A DNA stretch of 64,000 nt from an uncultured Alphaproteobacteria bacterium (GTDB lineage Bacteria; Pseudomonadota; Alphaproteobacteria; RF32; CAG-239), in NCBI GenBank assembly GCA_944390455.1, contig CALXPU010000001.1, forward strand, positions 164,148 through 228,147, given 5' to 3'. Shown here piece by piece: positions 35,227-43,564 of the stretch (its first letter is position 1; each line of letters starts with the position of its first letter). The translations under genes were made by a program, and so were the position numbers. A model generated the notes under the pieces. That model was given only the letters and a program-made list of their open reading frames with translations. It was not told the origin of the DNA and did no database searches.

Positions 35227-35369
35227 TTTAGCTTTAATTTTTTTGGAAATTTATTATCTCCTCTAGTGTTGATGATGAAGTGAATTTGTGTATTTCAGAT
35301 TTGTGTATGTTTCTGAAATATTAGGGCAAAACGCTTTGTGATTGTAATCATTTAATTTGGGAGGTGAAT

Positions 35370-35531
35370 ATGAAAAATTCTACATCTAAATTTTCTAAAG
35401 ATAAAACACAATCTGGTTCTTGTTCAAAATCTTCTTCTAATGCAACTTCTGCATCCGGTTGTCATTGCGGATCAAAACAGGCAAGCGGTGAAGTTGAAGA
35501 AATGGATGTTGTTGAAATAGAAGAAAAATAA
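35370..35531 (+). CDS. small Ser/Cys-rich protein with acidic tail
   Basis: 53-residue frame with a strong ribosome-binding site (GGGAGGTGA) five bases before the ATG, ending ten bases before the Hsp20 gene. Composition is striking: a Ser/Lys/Thr-rich first half, three Cys in a short span (SCSK and GCHCG), then an acidic end EVEEMDVVEIEEK. The C-H-C cluster could bind a metal or form a disulfide. Not recognised as any family. Co-transcription with hsp20 suggests a stress-related role (inference). Confidence 0.6.
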   Translation: MKNSTSKFSKDKTQSGSCSKSSSNATSASGCHCGSKQASGEVEEMDVVEIEEK

Positions 35532-35541
35532 TTGGAGAATT

Positions 35542-36012
35542 ATGATGAGAAATGTGGTTACAAATGTTAATCAGAATAATCATGATTTGTCTGTTTCTCA
35601 CTATCCTACAGATTTCAGAAGTCTGATGAATCAGTTTTGGAATTTTTGGGATAATTCTAATTCTGATTTTATGGAATTGTCACCCAAAATTCAGGTTACT
35701 GAAGATAAAGATATGGTCAAAGTTACAGCTGAACTTCCGGGAATCGATGAAAATGATATTGATTTAGAGATTTCAGCAGACGGTATCCTTAGTATTGGAG
35801 GCGAGAAAAAGAACAAATCGGAAGAATGTGCAAAAGATAATTATTTTTCTGAAATTTCTTATGGTACTTTCAAACGAACTATACAACTTCCTTGGGATTT
35901 GGATTATGAATCAACAACAGCGCATTACAATAATGGCGTATTGACAGTTTCTATTCCGAAGTCTCAAAATGAAAAGCATAAATTTAAAAAGATTAGTGTG
36001 GCTAAATCTTAA
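35542..36012 (+). CDS. Hsp20/alpha-crystallin small heat-shock protein
   Basis: ATP-independent holdase chaperone. The alpha-crystallin domain spans about 48-150, opening SPKIQVTEDKDMVKVTAELPGIDENDIDLEI and closing with the A-x-x-x-NGVLTVSIPK motif (HYNNGVLTVSIPK). The N-terminal arm is short, with the PTDFRSLMNQFWNFWD segment seen in alphaproteobacterial Hsp20. A C-terminal I-x-I motif is not obvious. GGAG precedes ATGATG; either Met may start. Second gene after the small Cys-rich frame. Confidence 0.92.
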   Translation: MMRNVVTNVNQNNHDLSVSHYPTDFRSLMNQFWNFWDNSNSDFMELSPKIQVTEDKDMVKVTAELPGIDENDIDLEISADGILSIGGEKKNKSEECAKDNYFSEISYGTFKRTIQLPWDLDYESTTAHYNNGVLTVSIPKSQNEKHKFKKISVAKS

Positions 36013-36032
36013 TATTAAATTTTGAGTTTTAT

Positions 36033-36067
36033 AAAGTAGGCTGTTCTTTTGAAGAATGGCCGACTTT
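36033..36067 (+). terminator. hairpin after hsp20, possible terminator
   Basis: AAAGTAGGC..TTCTT pairs imperfectly with AAGAA..GGCCGACTTT. The stem is long but lacks a T-run, so termination would be weak. Confidence 0.4.
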
Positions 36068-36086
36068 ATATGATTGAAAAGAAAAC

Positions 36087-36115
36087 TTGACAAAAAATAT
36101 GATTGTTGATATTTA
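36087..36115 (+). promoter_or_regulatory. promoter of the subtilase-like gene
   Basis: TTGACA (36087-36092), 17-bp spacer, TATTTA (36110-36115). Best consensus promoter of this gap; transcript would start near 36122 and carry a leader of about 135 bases. Confidence 0.6.
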
Positions 36116-36116
36116 G

Positions 36117-36249
36117 GTATCAGGTGAGGCAAGTGCCTGGTATGTCCGCTAAAGTGATACATTGCCGTTGTTTTTTTACATAGATTTCTTTTGAGATGAC
36201 TTATTTATGCTGATCGGGCAGGCTAGGATGATAAGTTGTCAGGAAAGGA
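36117..36249 (+). promoter_or_regulatory. structured leader upstream of the subtilase-like gene
   Basis: Two nested foldable units. First, GTATCA (36117) pairs with TGATAC (36155), enclosing GGC-AAGT-GCC, and is followed by a run of seven T near 36171. Second, ACTTAT (36198) pairs with ATAAGT (36231), extended by TGA/TCA with a bulge, ending just before the AGGAAAGGA ribosome-binding site. No known riboswitch class was recognised. Confidence 0.35.
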
Positions 36250-36256
36250 ATTTTAA

Positions 36257-37570
36257 ATGTTTGATTATATTGATGTTTTTAAATTAGAAGCAAAGTGTTT
36301 CTTAAAAGATTTTCGTAAAAAGTATCCGAAAGAAGTAGATTTGGCTGCTAAATATTTTAGCGGTAAATCTGACTTGTCTCTTATGCAAGCGCAGCATATT
36401 ATTGCAAAAGAATATGGTTTTAATAGCTGGGATGATTTGATTTCTGCTGATAAATGGGATTTAGCTGGAGCGTTGAACGCAAAACAAAATAAACATCTAT
36501 CTTCTCCTTTGAAAATATGGTATGGTAATGATGAGTATAATTACAGCACTCCTGAACGATTTGGTATTAAGGGACCAACAGTTAGGGAAGATTTGGATTT
36601 AGTTAATTATACAGAAGTTCATTCTTATGGTGTTACATCTTATATTCATATTAATAATTACGATGTTTCTACTGCAGATTTATCTGGTTTGGATGTTTCA
36701 AAGGCGACGTTTGATGATTTTACAATTTGGCCTCAAGATATGAGTAAGATGCCGAAGGATTTTAGTCCGCAAGAATTTATGGAAAAACGAAAAAATCCGG
36801 GACTGGGTATCCGTCAACTCCATAAACAAGGTATTGATGGTAAAGGGCGGAATATTGCGATTATTGATGCAAGTATATTAAGACCTCATTTGGAGTATCG
36901 AGATAGTTTGGCTGATTATATTAATCTGAAAGGTGGCAATTTATTACGGGCGTATGCTAATGGTGGAAGGGGTGTTTCTGTTATGGTTGGAAAAACGTGC
37001 GGTGTTGCTCCTAAAGCGAAGTTATACTATTTTGCCGTAGATTTTATTGATGATGATTATTCTCCATATGCAAGGGCTCTTGATAAAGTGTGTGAGTTAC
37101 ATCAGAATCTTAAATCCTTAGGGCAAAAAGGGCTTGATGTTGTCGTGCTTAATAATTTATATGATAAAGAGGTTTTAGCAGAGGCTTTACAACGTGCTAG
37201 TGATTTGGGAATTTTTGTGTGCATATCGTTGGCTAATCAAACAGATTTGGAGTGTCGTATGTATGGCGATGTTGATAACCCTGATGATTATGTGGTTCAT
37301 AATAATCGAGTATCTGATGAAAATTCGTTGTGCGTGGTTGGGTATGGACAGACAGTTTCATGTCAATATACGATAGGTTCTTATTTGTTTAATACAACTT
37401 CAGTAATGAGTAAGTTTTGGTTATGTGGTTTATATGTGCTTGGTAAATGTGTTAAAGAAAATTTGACTTCGGAAGAATTCTTTAAAGTGGCTTTTGATAC
37501 CGGAGACTATCGCAAAGGAATCGGAGTTATTGTTAATCCACAGAAGTTGATTGCCCAATTATCTAAATAA
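36257..37570 (+). CDS. subtilisin-like (S8) protein lacking the catalytic His
   Basis: 437 aa. About residues 180-395 follow the subtilase fold: GIRQLHKQGIDGKGRNIAIIDAS with the catalytic Asp at 204, then GVAPKAKLYYFAV. SLANQTD gives the oxyanion Asn near 327, and TTSVMSKFWLCG is the Ser loop (Ser382). Where H-G-T-H/x-V-A should stand the protein reads NGGRGVSVMVG, so the His is lost. The N-terminal part has the short module LMQAQHIIAKEYGFNSWDDL, common at the front of ankyrin and glyoxalase-like proteins. No signal peptide. Probably a binding protein rather than an active protease. Confidence 0.65.
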   Translation: MFDYIDVFKLEAKCFLKDFRKKYPKEVDLAAKYFSGKSDLSLMQAQHIIAKEYGFNSWDDLISADKWDLAGALNAKQNKHLSSPLKIWYGNDEYNYSTPERFGIKGPTVREDLDLVNYTEVHSYGVTSYIHINNYDVSTADLSGLDVSKATFDDFTIWPQDMSKMPKDFSPQEFMEKRKNPGLGIRQLHKQGIDGKGRNIAIIDASILRPHLEYRDSLADYINLKGGNLLRAYANGGRGVSVMVGKTCGVAPKAKLYYFAVDFIDDDYSPYARALDKVCELHQNLKSLGQKGLDVVVLNNLYDKEVLAEALQRASDLGIFVCISLANQTDLECRMYGDVDNPDDYVVHNNRVSDENSLCVVGYGQTVSCQYTIGSYLFNTTSVMSKFWLCGLYVLGKCVKENLTSEEFFKVAFDTGDYRKGIGVIVNPQKLIAQLSK

Positions 37571-37597
37571 AAAAGGAGGGAGAAATCCCTCTTTTTT
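37570..37597. terminator. bidirectional terminator
   Basis: GAGGGA-GAAA-TCCCTC stem-loop with A-run before and T6 after, between two convergent genes. Confidence 0.88.
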
Positions 37598-37598
37598 A

Positions 37599-38273
37599 TT
37601 AATTGTTTTTAGTTGCGACAACTTTTTGATATACACCGCCGAAATAAGTCTGTTGGGACCAACGGCAAGTTTCGGCTTGGGTTGTCATCTCTTTTATAGA
37701 GTGTTTCCAGAGGCTTTCGGCAAAAGGTTGGTATAATCTGTTAACTGCGCGAATTATATATTTCAGCGGATGATAAGATGATGGTTGATGGTAGTCTATA
37801 AAAACGGCTTTTCCCCCAGGTTTTAAGGATTTTAGAATATTATCAATCATTTTTGTTCTGGTGTAGGGGGGAAGTTCATGTAAAAGCATATAGCTTATAA
37901 TTATGTCATACTCACCTTTGATACTCTTAGAAGCATCTGCGTGGATGTATTCTATTCTTTGTTCAAGATGCTTTTCGTGACAATTTTCCAGTATTTTAGA
38001 ATTTATATCAACAATAGCATACGAACCGAGCATCCCTAAACCAGAATAAGTTTTTTCAATATGTCCGCCTAAGGTGGCACCTATTTGTAAAATGTGCGAA
38101 TGTGGTGAGAGTTCTTTTTTTACTTCTTCGGTTAAAATATGATGATATCCTAGTGTGAGGATGTTTAAAATAAACGCATTATCCAGAAAGTTGTATAATT
38201 TAGGATTCATGTAGAGCCATTTGTATATATCGGTAATGTATGCGGGAAGTGATTTCTTTTCTGTTTTAGGCAT
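37599..38273 (-). CDS. rquA: RquA, rhodoquinone biosynthesis methyltransferase-like enzyme
   Basis: Matches RquA, which turns ubiquinone into rhodoquinone, the low-potential quinone used for fumarate respiration. Diagnostic blocks: Y-x-W-x-Y-x-x-P at the start (YKWLYMNP), a methyltransferase core with an atypical glycine loop (LQIGATLGG), and SYMLLHELP. KPGGKAVFIDYHQPSSYHPLKYIIRAV, LYQPFAESLW and the C-terminal TYFGGVYQKVVA follow. General class I methyltransferases lack the last three. 224 aa, normal. It lies 12 bases behind a NarL-type regulator and rsmE. Confidence 0.85.
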   Translation of the reverse strand: MPKTEKKSLPAYITDIYKWLYMNPKLYNFLDNAFILNILTLGYHHILTEEVKKELSPHSHILQIGATLGGHIEKTYSGLGMLGSYAIVDINSKILENCHEKHLEQRIEYIHADASKSIKGEYDIIISYMLLHELPPYTRTKMIDNILKSLKPGGKAVFIDYHQPSSYHPLKYIIRAVNRLYQPFAESLWKHSIKEMTTQAETCRWSQQTYFGGVYQKVVATKNN

Positions 38274-38284
38274 TGTTTTTCCTT

Positions 38285-38992
38285 TTATTGATTATTGGCA
38301 ATATTATCTGCGATGTATCCTCGTTTGGCTGCTTCAATAACCGCAGAGGTTCTGTTTTTGACATTTAGTACTTTCAAGATAACGGTTATATGTACTTTTA
38401 CAGTGCCTTCTGTCAAGTTTAGTTTATAAGCAATTTGTTTATTTGACAGACCTTCTGCGATACATTTGACAATTTCAATTTGGCGCTCTGTTAGACTTTT
38501 TTGAGGAGCTTCATTGGAACTGTCGGCAAATTTTTCTAATGCTTTTAATGGCGCGATATATTCTTTTGAAGTGCTTTTGTTATTGGGAACGGGAGTTGTA
38601 TATAATAATTCATGCGGAATATATACACCGCCGGCTAATACTAAATTAATGGCACTGATTATTAAATTATTAGATGCGGTTTTCGGAATATATCCCGAAA
38701 CACCGATATCCAGTGTTTGTTGCAGAATTTCTTTATCAAAAACGGCAGATATTACAATCACAGGAGTTTCTGATACTAATGTGTGGATTTTATTTAATGC
38801 TTGTAACCAGTTTGCCCCCGGCATGGCTAAATCTGTGATAATTAAATCAAAATCTTGTTTATCTTCTAAGATGTGGAAGATTTCTGTATAATTTTGAGCG
38901 GTGGTTATGATTGGATTGGGGAGATTTTCTTTTAAGATAAATTCCAGTCCTTTTAAAAATAATTCATGATCATCTGCTATTAATATTTTCAT
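38285..38992 (-). CDS. NarL/FixJ-family response regulator
   Basis: Receiver domain (1-120) with the acidic pocket DDH, phospho-acceptor Asp in IITDLAMPGAN, the Ser/Thr in VISAVF and Lys in GYIPKTAS. It is followed by a LuxR-type DNA-binding domain (LTERQIEIVKCIAEGLSNKQIAYKLNLTEGTVKVHI). No sensor kinase gene is adjacent. It begins directly at the rsmE stop, so the two are co-transcribed, with rquA next; control of anaerobic genes is plausible but not shown. Confidence 0.9.
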   Translation of the reverse strand: MKILIADDHELFLKGLEFILKENLPNPIITTAQNYTEIFHILEDKQDFDLIITDLAMPGANWLQALNKIHTLVSETPVIVISAVFDKEILQQTLDIGVSGYIPKTASNNLIISAINLVLAGGVYIPHELLYTTPVPNNKSTSKEYIAPLKALEKFADSSNEAPQKSLTERQIEIVKCIAEGLSNKQIAYKLNLTEGTVKVHITVILKVLNVKNRTSAVIEAAKRGYIADNIANNQ

Positions 38993-39724
38993 TTATTTGC
39001 TCCAATCTCCAGATATTAATTGCCAGCAAGATAGTGCTGCGGCAACGGCTGTTTCAGCTCTTAAAATGCGAGGGCCTAAAGTTGCACCTTGGGTATAGGG
39101 TTGTTTTCTTAATAGTTGTTGTTCTGTTTCTGAAAAACCCCCTTCCGGACCAATTAAAAGTGCGGCTTTGTTGGTGTGTGATTGTTTTAGTACAGTTAGA
39201 AAATCTGAACTTGTTAAAGTCTCATCCATAAAATACAAAACTCTTTCATTATCCCAAGAGGATAAAATTTCGGTTAGTTCTTGTGGGGATGCAATTTCCG
39301 GTAAATCGGTTCTGCGGCATTGTTCTGCAGCTTCAATACTTTGCGCAATATAGCGGTCTAGGCGAATGTTTTTAGTCATTGTATATTGGGTTATAACAGG
39401 CTGTATTTTTCGACAACCTAGTTCTGTCGCTTTTTCTATGACGAAATCAGTTTTATCTTTTTTTAATGGGGCGAATAATAGCCAAATATCCGGACACTGT
39501 ATGTATTTTTTAGTTTGGTTTAGAATTTTCAGTGTTCCTTGTTTTTTATCTAAAGAAATGAGTTCTGCTGAAAATTCACCGTTTTTATTATCAAAGCATA
39601 ATAAATGTGTTGAATTATTAATTTTTACAACATTCTTGAGATAATGTGTTTGTTCCTCACTTAGAGCGATTATGCTTTCTGGTGATAAAGGTTCTTTGGT
39701 GTATAAACGAATTGTTTGAGGCAT
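38993..39724 (-). CDS. rsmE: 16S rRNA (uracil-1498-N3)-methyltransferase
   Basis: SPOUT-class methyltransferase that modifies U1498 of 16S rRNA. An N-terminal PUA-like domain (SEEQTHYLKNVVKI) is followed by the knotted C-terminal part, with KATELGCRKIQPVITQYT, LLIGPEGGFSETEQ and LGPRILRAETAVAAAL. 243 aa. First gene of an rsmE-regulator-rquA run on the minus strand, divergent from cmk. Confidence 0.94.
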   Translation of the reverse strand: MPQTIRLYTKEPLSPESIIALSEEQTHYLKNVVKINNSTHLLCFDNKNGEFSAELISLDKKQGTLKILNQTKKYIQCPDIWLLFAPLKKDKTDFVIEKATELGCRKIQPVITQYTMTKNIRLDRYIAQSIEAAEQCRRTDLPEIASPQELTEILSSWDNERVLYFMDETLTSSDFLTVLKQSHTNKAALLIGPEGGFSETEQQLLRKQPYTQGATLGPRILRAETAVAAALSCWQLISGDWSK

Positions 39725-39822
39725 CTTCTTATTCTTTGTATAAAGTTATTTTATGCTATGATATTAGTAAATATGTGTTAAAGAATAGATAAAATTTCTA
39801 ACTTTAAGGGAAGCGGAATAAA

Positions 39823-40482
39823 ATGATTATTACAGTAGATGGTCCGGCGGCTGCAGGTAAAGGAACTCTTTCTCAAAAATTGGCAGATAAATATGGTTTG
39901 GCTTATTTTGATACCGGTATGGTATATAGAGCAGTGGGACTGATGATGCTAAAGCAAGCTAAAGACTTGAGTGATGCTGTTGCCGCTGAAAAAATGGCTG
40001 CACAATTAACTTTTGCGACAATGATGGATTTATCTAAAGATAAGGATTTTCGTTCATCTATTGGGGGACAGGCTGCTTCTATTGTTTCCAGTTATTCCGG
40101 TGTGCGTTCTCAGTTGTTGGATATGCAGCGTAATTTTGCTAAAAATCCTACATTTGCAGATGGAACAACGGCTAATGGGGTAATTTATGACGGACGAGAT
40201 ACAGGAACAGTGATTTGTCCTCATGCGGATGTAAAATTTTTTATTACGGCATCTTCTGAAGTGCGTGCTAAAAGACGTTATGATGAATTTATGCAAAAAG
40301 GAATGGATGTTAAATATGAAGATGTTTTGAAAGATGTTAAAGCGCGTGATGAACGTGACGCTAATCGGCAAGATGCTCCGATGAAACCCGCTGAAGATGC
40401 TATTATTTTAGATACTTCTGATTTGAGTATTGATGAGGTCTTTCAAAAAGCTGTTGCAATTATTGAAGAAAAGCTTAAATAG
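39823..40482 (+). CDS. cmk: cytidylate kinase
   Basis: Phosphorylates CMP and dCMP. The P-loop GPAAAGKGTLSQKLA is at the N-terminus, YFDTGMVYRAVG is the substrate-binding block, DGRDTGTVICPHADVKFFITA follows, and the lid contains RDERDANRQDAPMKPAEDA. 219 aa, standard. GGGAAG precedes the ATG. In many Proteobacteria rpsA follows cmk; here a flavodiiron gene does. Confidence 0.95.
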   Translation: MIITVDGPAAAGKGTLSQKLADKYGLAYFDTGMVYRAVGLMMLKQAKDLSDAVAAEKMAAQLTFATMMDLSKDKDFRSSIGGQAASIVSSYSGVRSQLLDMQRNFAKNPTFADGTTANGVIYDGRDTGTVICPHADVKFFITASSEVRAKRRYDEFMQKGMDVKYEDVLKDVKARDERDANRQDAPMKPAEDAIILDTSDLSIDEVFQKAVAIIEEKLK

Positions 40483-40518
40483 TCTAAAAGATTTATTTTC
40501 TATAAAAGGAGTTGAACT

Positions 40519-41688
40519 ATGCAAAACAAAAAGTTAACAGATGCAGTTTACTATGTTGGAGCTGATGATAAAACCTTAGATTTGTTTGAAGGTCAATATG
40601 TTATTCCTGAAGGTATTTCTTATAATTCATATGTTATTATGGATGAGAAAATTGCTGTTATGGATACAGTGGATAAAAGAGCAACTGATGAATGGTTCAA
40701 AAATCTGGAAGAAGTATTGGGCGGAAAGGAGCCAGATTATTTAGTTGTTTTGCATATGGAACCGGATCATGCTGCTAATATTGAACAGTTTTTGAATAAA
40801 TATAAAAATGCTAAGGTTGTAACGAATCCGAAAACATTTAATATGATACCGCAGTTTTTTGAACATCTTGATTTAGAAGGTCGTAAAATTGTTGTTAATG
40901 AAGGCGATGAGCTGGTTTTGGGTGAGCATGTTTTAACGTTTGTTATGGCTCCAATGGTTCACTGGCCGGAAGTTATGGTTGCTTATGAAAAGAAAGAGAA
41001 GATTTTGTTCTCGGCCGATGCTTTTGGTAAATTTGGAGCTTTAGATGTTGATGATGAATGGGATTGTGAAGCTCGCCGTTATTATATCAATATTGTTGGT
41101 AAATATGGTGCACAAGTTCAGACTTTACTGAAAAAAGCTGCAACTTTGGATATTCAAAAGATTTTTGCTTTACATGGTCCAATGTTGACTGAGAATTTGG
41201 GCTATTATATTAATAAATATGATATCTGGAGTAGCTATCGTCCTGAAGATGAGGGAATCTTTATTGCTTACGCTTCTGTTTATGGAAATACTAAAAAGGT
41301 AGCAGAAAAGTTAAAAGAGATTTTGGAAGCAAAAGGTGCTCCTAAAGTTGCAATTGCTGATTTGGCTCGTGATGATATGGCTGAGGCTGTAGAAGATGCT
41401 TTTCGTTATGATCGGTTAGTTTTAGCTTCTGTTACATACGATGGCGGACTTTTCCCTTGTATGGAAAGTTTTATTGCTCACCTCAAGAGCAAGAATTATC
41501 AGAATCGTAAAGTGGCATTTATTGAAAATGGTTCTTGGGCTCCAATGGCTGCTAAAAAAATGAAGGCAGAAATGGAAAACCTTAAGAATTTGACTTTCAT
41601 GGATACGGTTGTTTCTATTAAATCAGCTATGAAAGATGCAGACGTTAAACAATTGGAATCTTTGGCAGATGAATTGCTGAATAAATAG
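40519..41688 (+). CDS. flavodiiron protein (O2/NO reductase)
   Basis: Reduces O2 to water or NO to N2O in anaerobes. The metallo-beta-lactamase-like domain (1-250) has the di-iron motif HMEPDHAAN (79-87), HWPEVMV and SADAFGKFGALD. The C-terminal flavodoxin domain begins IAYASVYGNTKKVAE. There is no fused rubredoxin, so an external electron donor is needed. 389 aa, a class A enzyme. Strong codon-regular sequence and AAAGGAG ribosome-binding site suggest high expression. Confidence 0.93.
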   Translation: MQNKKLTDAVYYVGADDKTLDLFEGQYVIPEGISYNSYVIMDEKIAVMDTVDKRATDEWFKNLEEVLGGKEPDYLVVLHMEPDHAANIEQFLNKYKNAKVVTNPKTFNMIPQFFEHLDLEGRKIVVNEGDELVLGEHVLTFVMAPMVHWPEVMVAYEKKEKILFSADAFGKFGALDVDDEWDCEARRYYINIVGKYGAQVQTLLKKAATLDIQKIFALHGPMLTENLGYYINKYDIWSSYRPEDEGIFIAYASVYGNTKKVAEKLKEILEAKGAPKVAIADLARDDMAEAVEDAFRYDRLVLASVTYDGGLFPCMESFIAHLKSKNYQNRKVAFIENGSWAPMAAKKMKAEMENLKNLTFMDTVVSIKSAMKDADVKQLESLADELLNK

Positions 41689-41711
41689 TATTTTGTTTTG
41701 AATGCAAAAAT

Positions 41712-41743
41712 AAAGCGACTCGTTGTATGCGGGGCGCTTTTTT
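41712..41743 (+). terminator. intrinsic terminator
   Basis: AAAGCGACTCG pairs with CGGGGCGCTTT (two mismatches/wobbles), then T-run. Confidence 0.75.
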
Positions 41744-41836
41744 GTTATATGCGCAGGGTGTGATTTTGCTTGCAAAAATTAAATTTATGGTTATCTTCCT
41801 TGGTAGTTATTGTATTATTGTTTAAAATTTATTTTT

Positions 41837-42433
41837 ATGAAAAGAAATGTTTATATTTTTCGTCATGGTGAAACAAATTATAATTTGGAAAACCGTTGGC
41901 AAGGTTGTGGCATTGATTCCGTTTTGAATAATAATGGTCTTGAACAAGCTAGAGCATTAGCTGAGAAAGTTACAAGTTTGGACATTACAATGGTGTATTG
42001 TTCTCCGTTAATACGGGCTGTTCAGACGGCTAATATTATTGTTCAAAGAATAGAAATAGATGTTCCTATTACGATTCTTCAGGATTTGCGTGAAGGTAAT
42101 TTTGGTGTTGTTGAAGGGTTAACTTTTGATGAAGTTTATCAGCAGTTTGGTAAAAAATTTGTTGATGAAATTTGTTGGCCAACAACTCAAAATTGGGATA
42201 ATGCTTTTCCTCAAGGGGAAACCAAACATAATATTTTTAATAGAGTGTTAGGGTGTTTGAACTATATTATTTATGGTTCTGGAGATGTTAATGTTGGTGT
42301 TGTTTGTCATGCAGGGGTATTAAGTGCCTTAAAGTGTGGACTTGGATTGGAGGCAACGCCTAATCCAAATTGCTCAATATTGCATTTGCAGTTTGATACT
42401 GAAACATGTACTTTTGTACAAGTAAATGATTAA
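41837..42433 (+). CDS. histidine phosphatase family protein (phosphoglycerate-mutase-like)
   Basis: Phosphohistidine enzyme: IFRHGETNYNLENRWQG gives the catalytic RHG and the usual E-x-x-x-x-x-Q/W-x-G tail. CSPLIRAVQTANI contributes a second Arg, and CHAGVLSALK the second His. 198 aa from the ATG at 41837. Substrate unknown; it may be a general or phosphosugar phosphatase. No ribosome-binding site is visible; the ATG follows an A/T-only stretch. Confidence 0.85.
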   Translation: MKRNVYIFRHGETNYNLENRWQGCGIDSVLNNNGLEQARALAEKVTSLDITMVYCSPLIRAVQTANIIVQRIEIDVPITILQDLREGNFGVVEGLTFDEVYQQFGKKFVDEICWPTTQNWDNAFPQGETKHNIFNRVLGCLNYIIYGSGDVNVGVVCHAGVLSALKCGLGLEATPNPNCSILHLQFDTETCTFVQVND

Positions 42434-42434
42434 A

Positions 42435-42460
42435 AAAAGCCGCCTTTGTGCGGCTTTTGC
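42435..42460 (+). terminator. intrinsic terminator
   Basis: Perfect 9-bp stem AAAAGCCGC/GCGGCTTTT with a 6-base loop. Confidence 0.85.
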
Positions 42461-42543
42461 CTTGTGTGATTTTTTTAAGAACTTAACTCCATATTAGGTA
42501 TTTTTCTTTAGATTTTGCGTAAGAGTAAGTATGGAGGAGTGTT

Positions 42544-43320
42544 ATGAATCCTATTATCGGAATGGTACGTTATTCGGTTGATGCGGCTTTTGCGAAAGAT
42601 CATCCTGATAAAATATATAATCTTTGGGAAAATCCTTATTTTGAAGAGCGTTTGGCTATGTTTAAGGGAATTACTTTGAAATCCTTTGAACAACAGACTA
42701 ACTCTAATTTTGTTTTGTTAGTGTATCATTCAAATGCTATGCCTGAGGAGAAAAAGCAAATTTTTATTGAATTAGAGAAGATATATCCTTTTATGCGTAA
42801 TATTTTTATATCAGGTGCAAAGATGCTTGTGCCTGAAGATTTGTTGCAAAAGAGAATGTTTACTTTTCGTATTGATAATGATGATGGGGTTCCAGCTAAT
42901 TTTATTGATAGATTGATGGAAATTTATCAAAGGAATGATGGTTGTTATGATAATGTTGCTTTTACTATTCCAAGAATCCGTAAAATTGCAAGAATAGATG
43001 AACATCGCTATCAGACGGATTGTTCTATTTTTCCTTCAAATGCAATTGGTTTAGCTTATTTATCTGTAGATGGTGAAAATATTATGAATTGTGGAAATCA
43101 TCGTTTGGTGCCATATCATTATCGAACTTTGTTTCTAGAGGGAATTGGTGGTTTACAGGTTATTCACGGGACAAATGTTGCGAATGGTTTTAAAAAAGTT
43201 TATGATAAAAAGTCTGAATTGCAGATTTTTGAAGAAGAGCAGATGATTGATGTGTTGCATTCAGAAGGATACGCTGCAGTTGACTTAAAAAGTATACCGA
43301 TATTGGCAAATCCTTATTAA
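42544..43320 (+). CDS. putative rhamnosyl transferase-like glycosyltransferase
   Basis: 258 aa, resembles the putative rhamnosyltransferase family (GT-A fold): GMVRYSVDAAF, SFEQQTNSNFVLLVYHSN, then a metal-binding FRIDNDDGVPANFIDRL in the place of D-D-D-D-A. RRH-like HYRTLFLEG lies toward the end. It stands alone, away from other sugar genes. GTATGGAGGAGTG gives a clear ribosome-binding site before the ATG. Confidence 0.7.
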   Translation: MNPIIGMVRYSVDAAFAKDHPDKIYNLWENPYFEERLAMFKGITLKSFEQQTNSNFVLLVYHSNAMPEEKKQIFIELEKIYPFMRNIFISGAKMLVPEDLLQKRMFTFRIDNDDGVPANFIDRLMEIYQRNDGCYDNVAFTIPRIRKIARIDEHRYQTDCSIFPSNAIGLAYLSVDGENIMNCGNHRLVPYHYRTLFLEGIGGLQVIHGTNVANGFKKVYDKKSELQIFEEEQMIDVLHSEGYAAVDLKSIPILANPY

Positions 43321-43343
43321 AAAAAAGAAAATTTTAGGGGAGG

Positions 43344-43420
43344 TGGTGCACCCGGCGAGGTTCGAACTCGCAACCTTTGGCGTCGGAGGCCAACACTCTA
43401 TCCAATTGAGCTACGGGTAC
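43344..43420 (-). tRNA. tRNA-Arg (anticodon CCG)
   Basis: 77 nt with encoded CCA. Acceptor stem GTACCCG/CGGGTGC (one T-G pair), anticodon stem-loop TTGGC-CTCCGAC-GCCAA giving CCG, T arm with GTTCGAA. Confidence 0.95.
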
Positions 43421-43564
43421 TTGTTTTTCTTGGCATCTCTGCTTTATATATCCTATTTTTTTATAATTCCAGCATTTTTTGATTTTTTTGCGAAGATTTT
43501 ACTTGACTTCTAACGATTATCTTTGTATGTATGAGCAAAAGTTTTTGAGTAAAGGATATTAAAA

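Noticed and set aside
37599..38273. Calling the gene a generic class I methyltransferase (such as UbiE-like)
   Set aside because: The FIDYHQP, HPLKY and C-terminal TYFGGVYQKVV blocks are specific for RquA.
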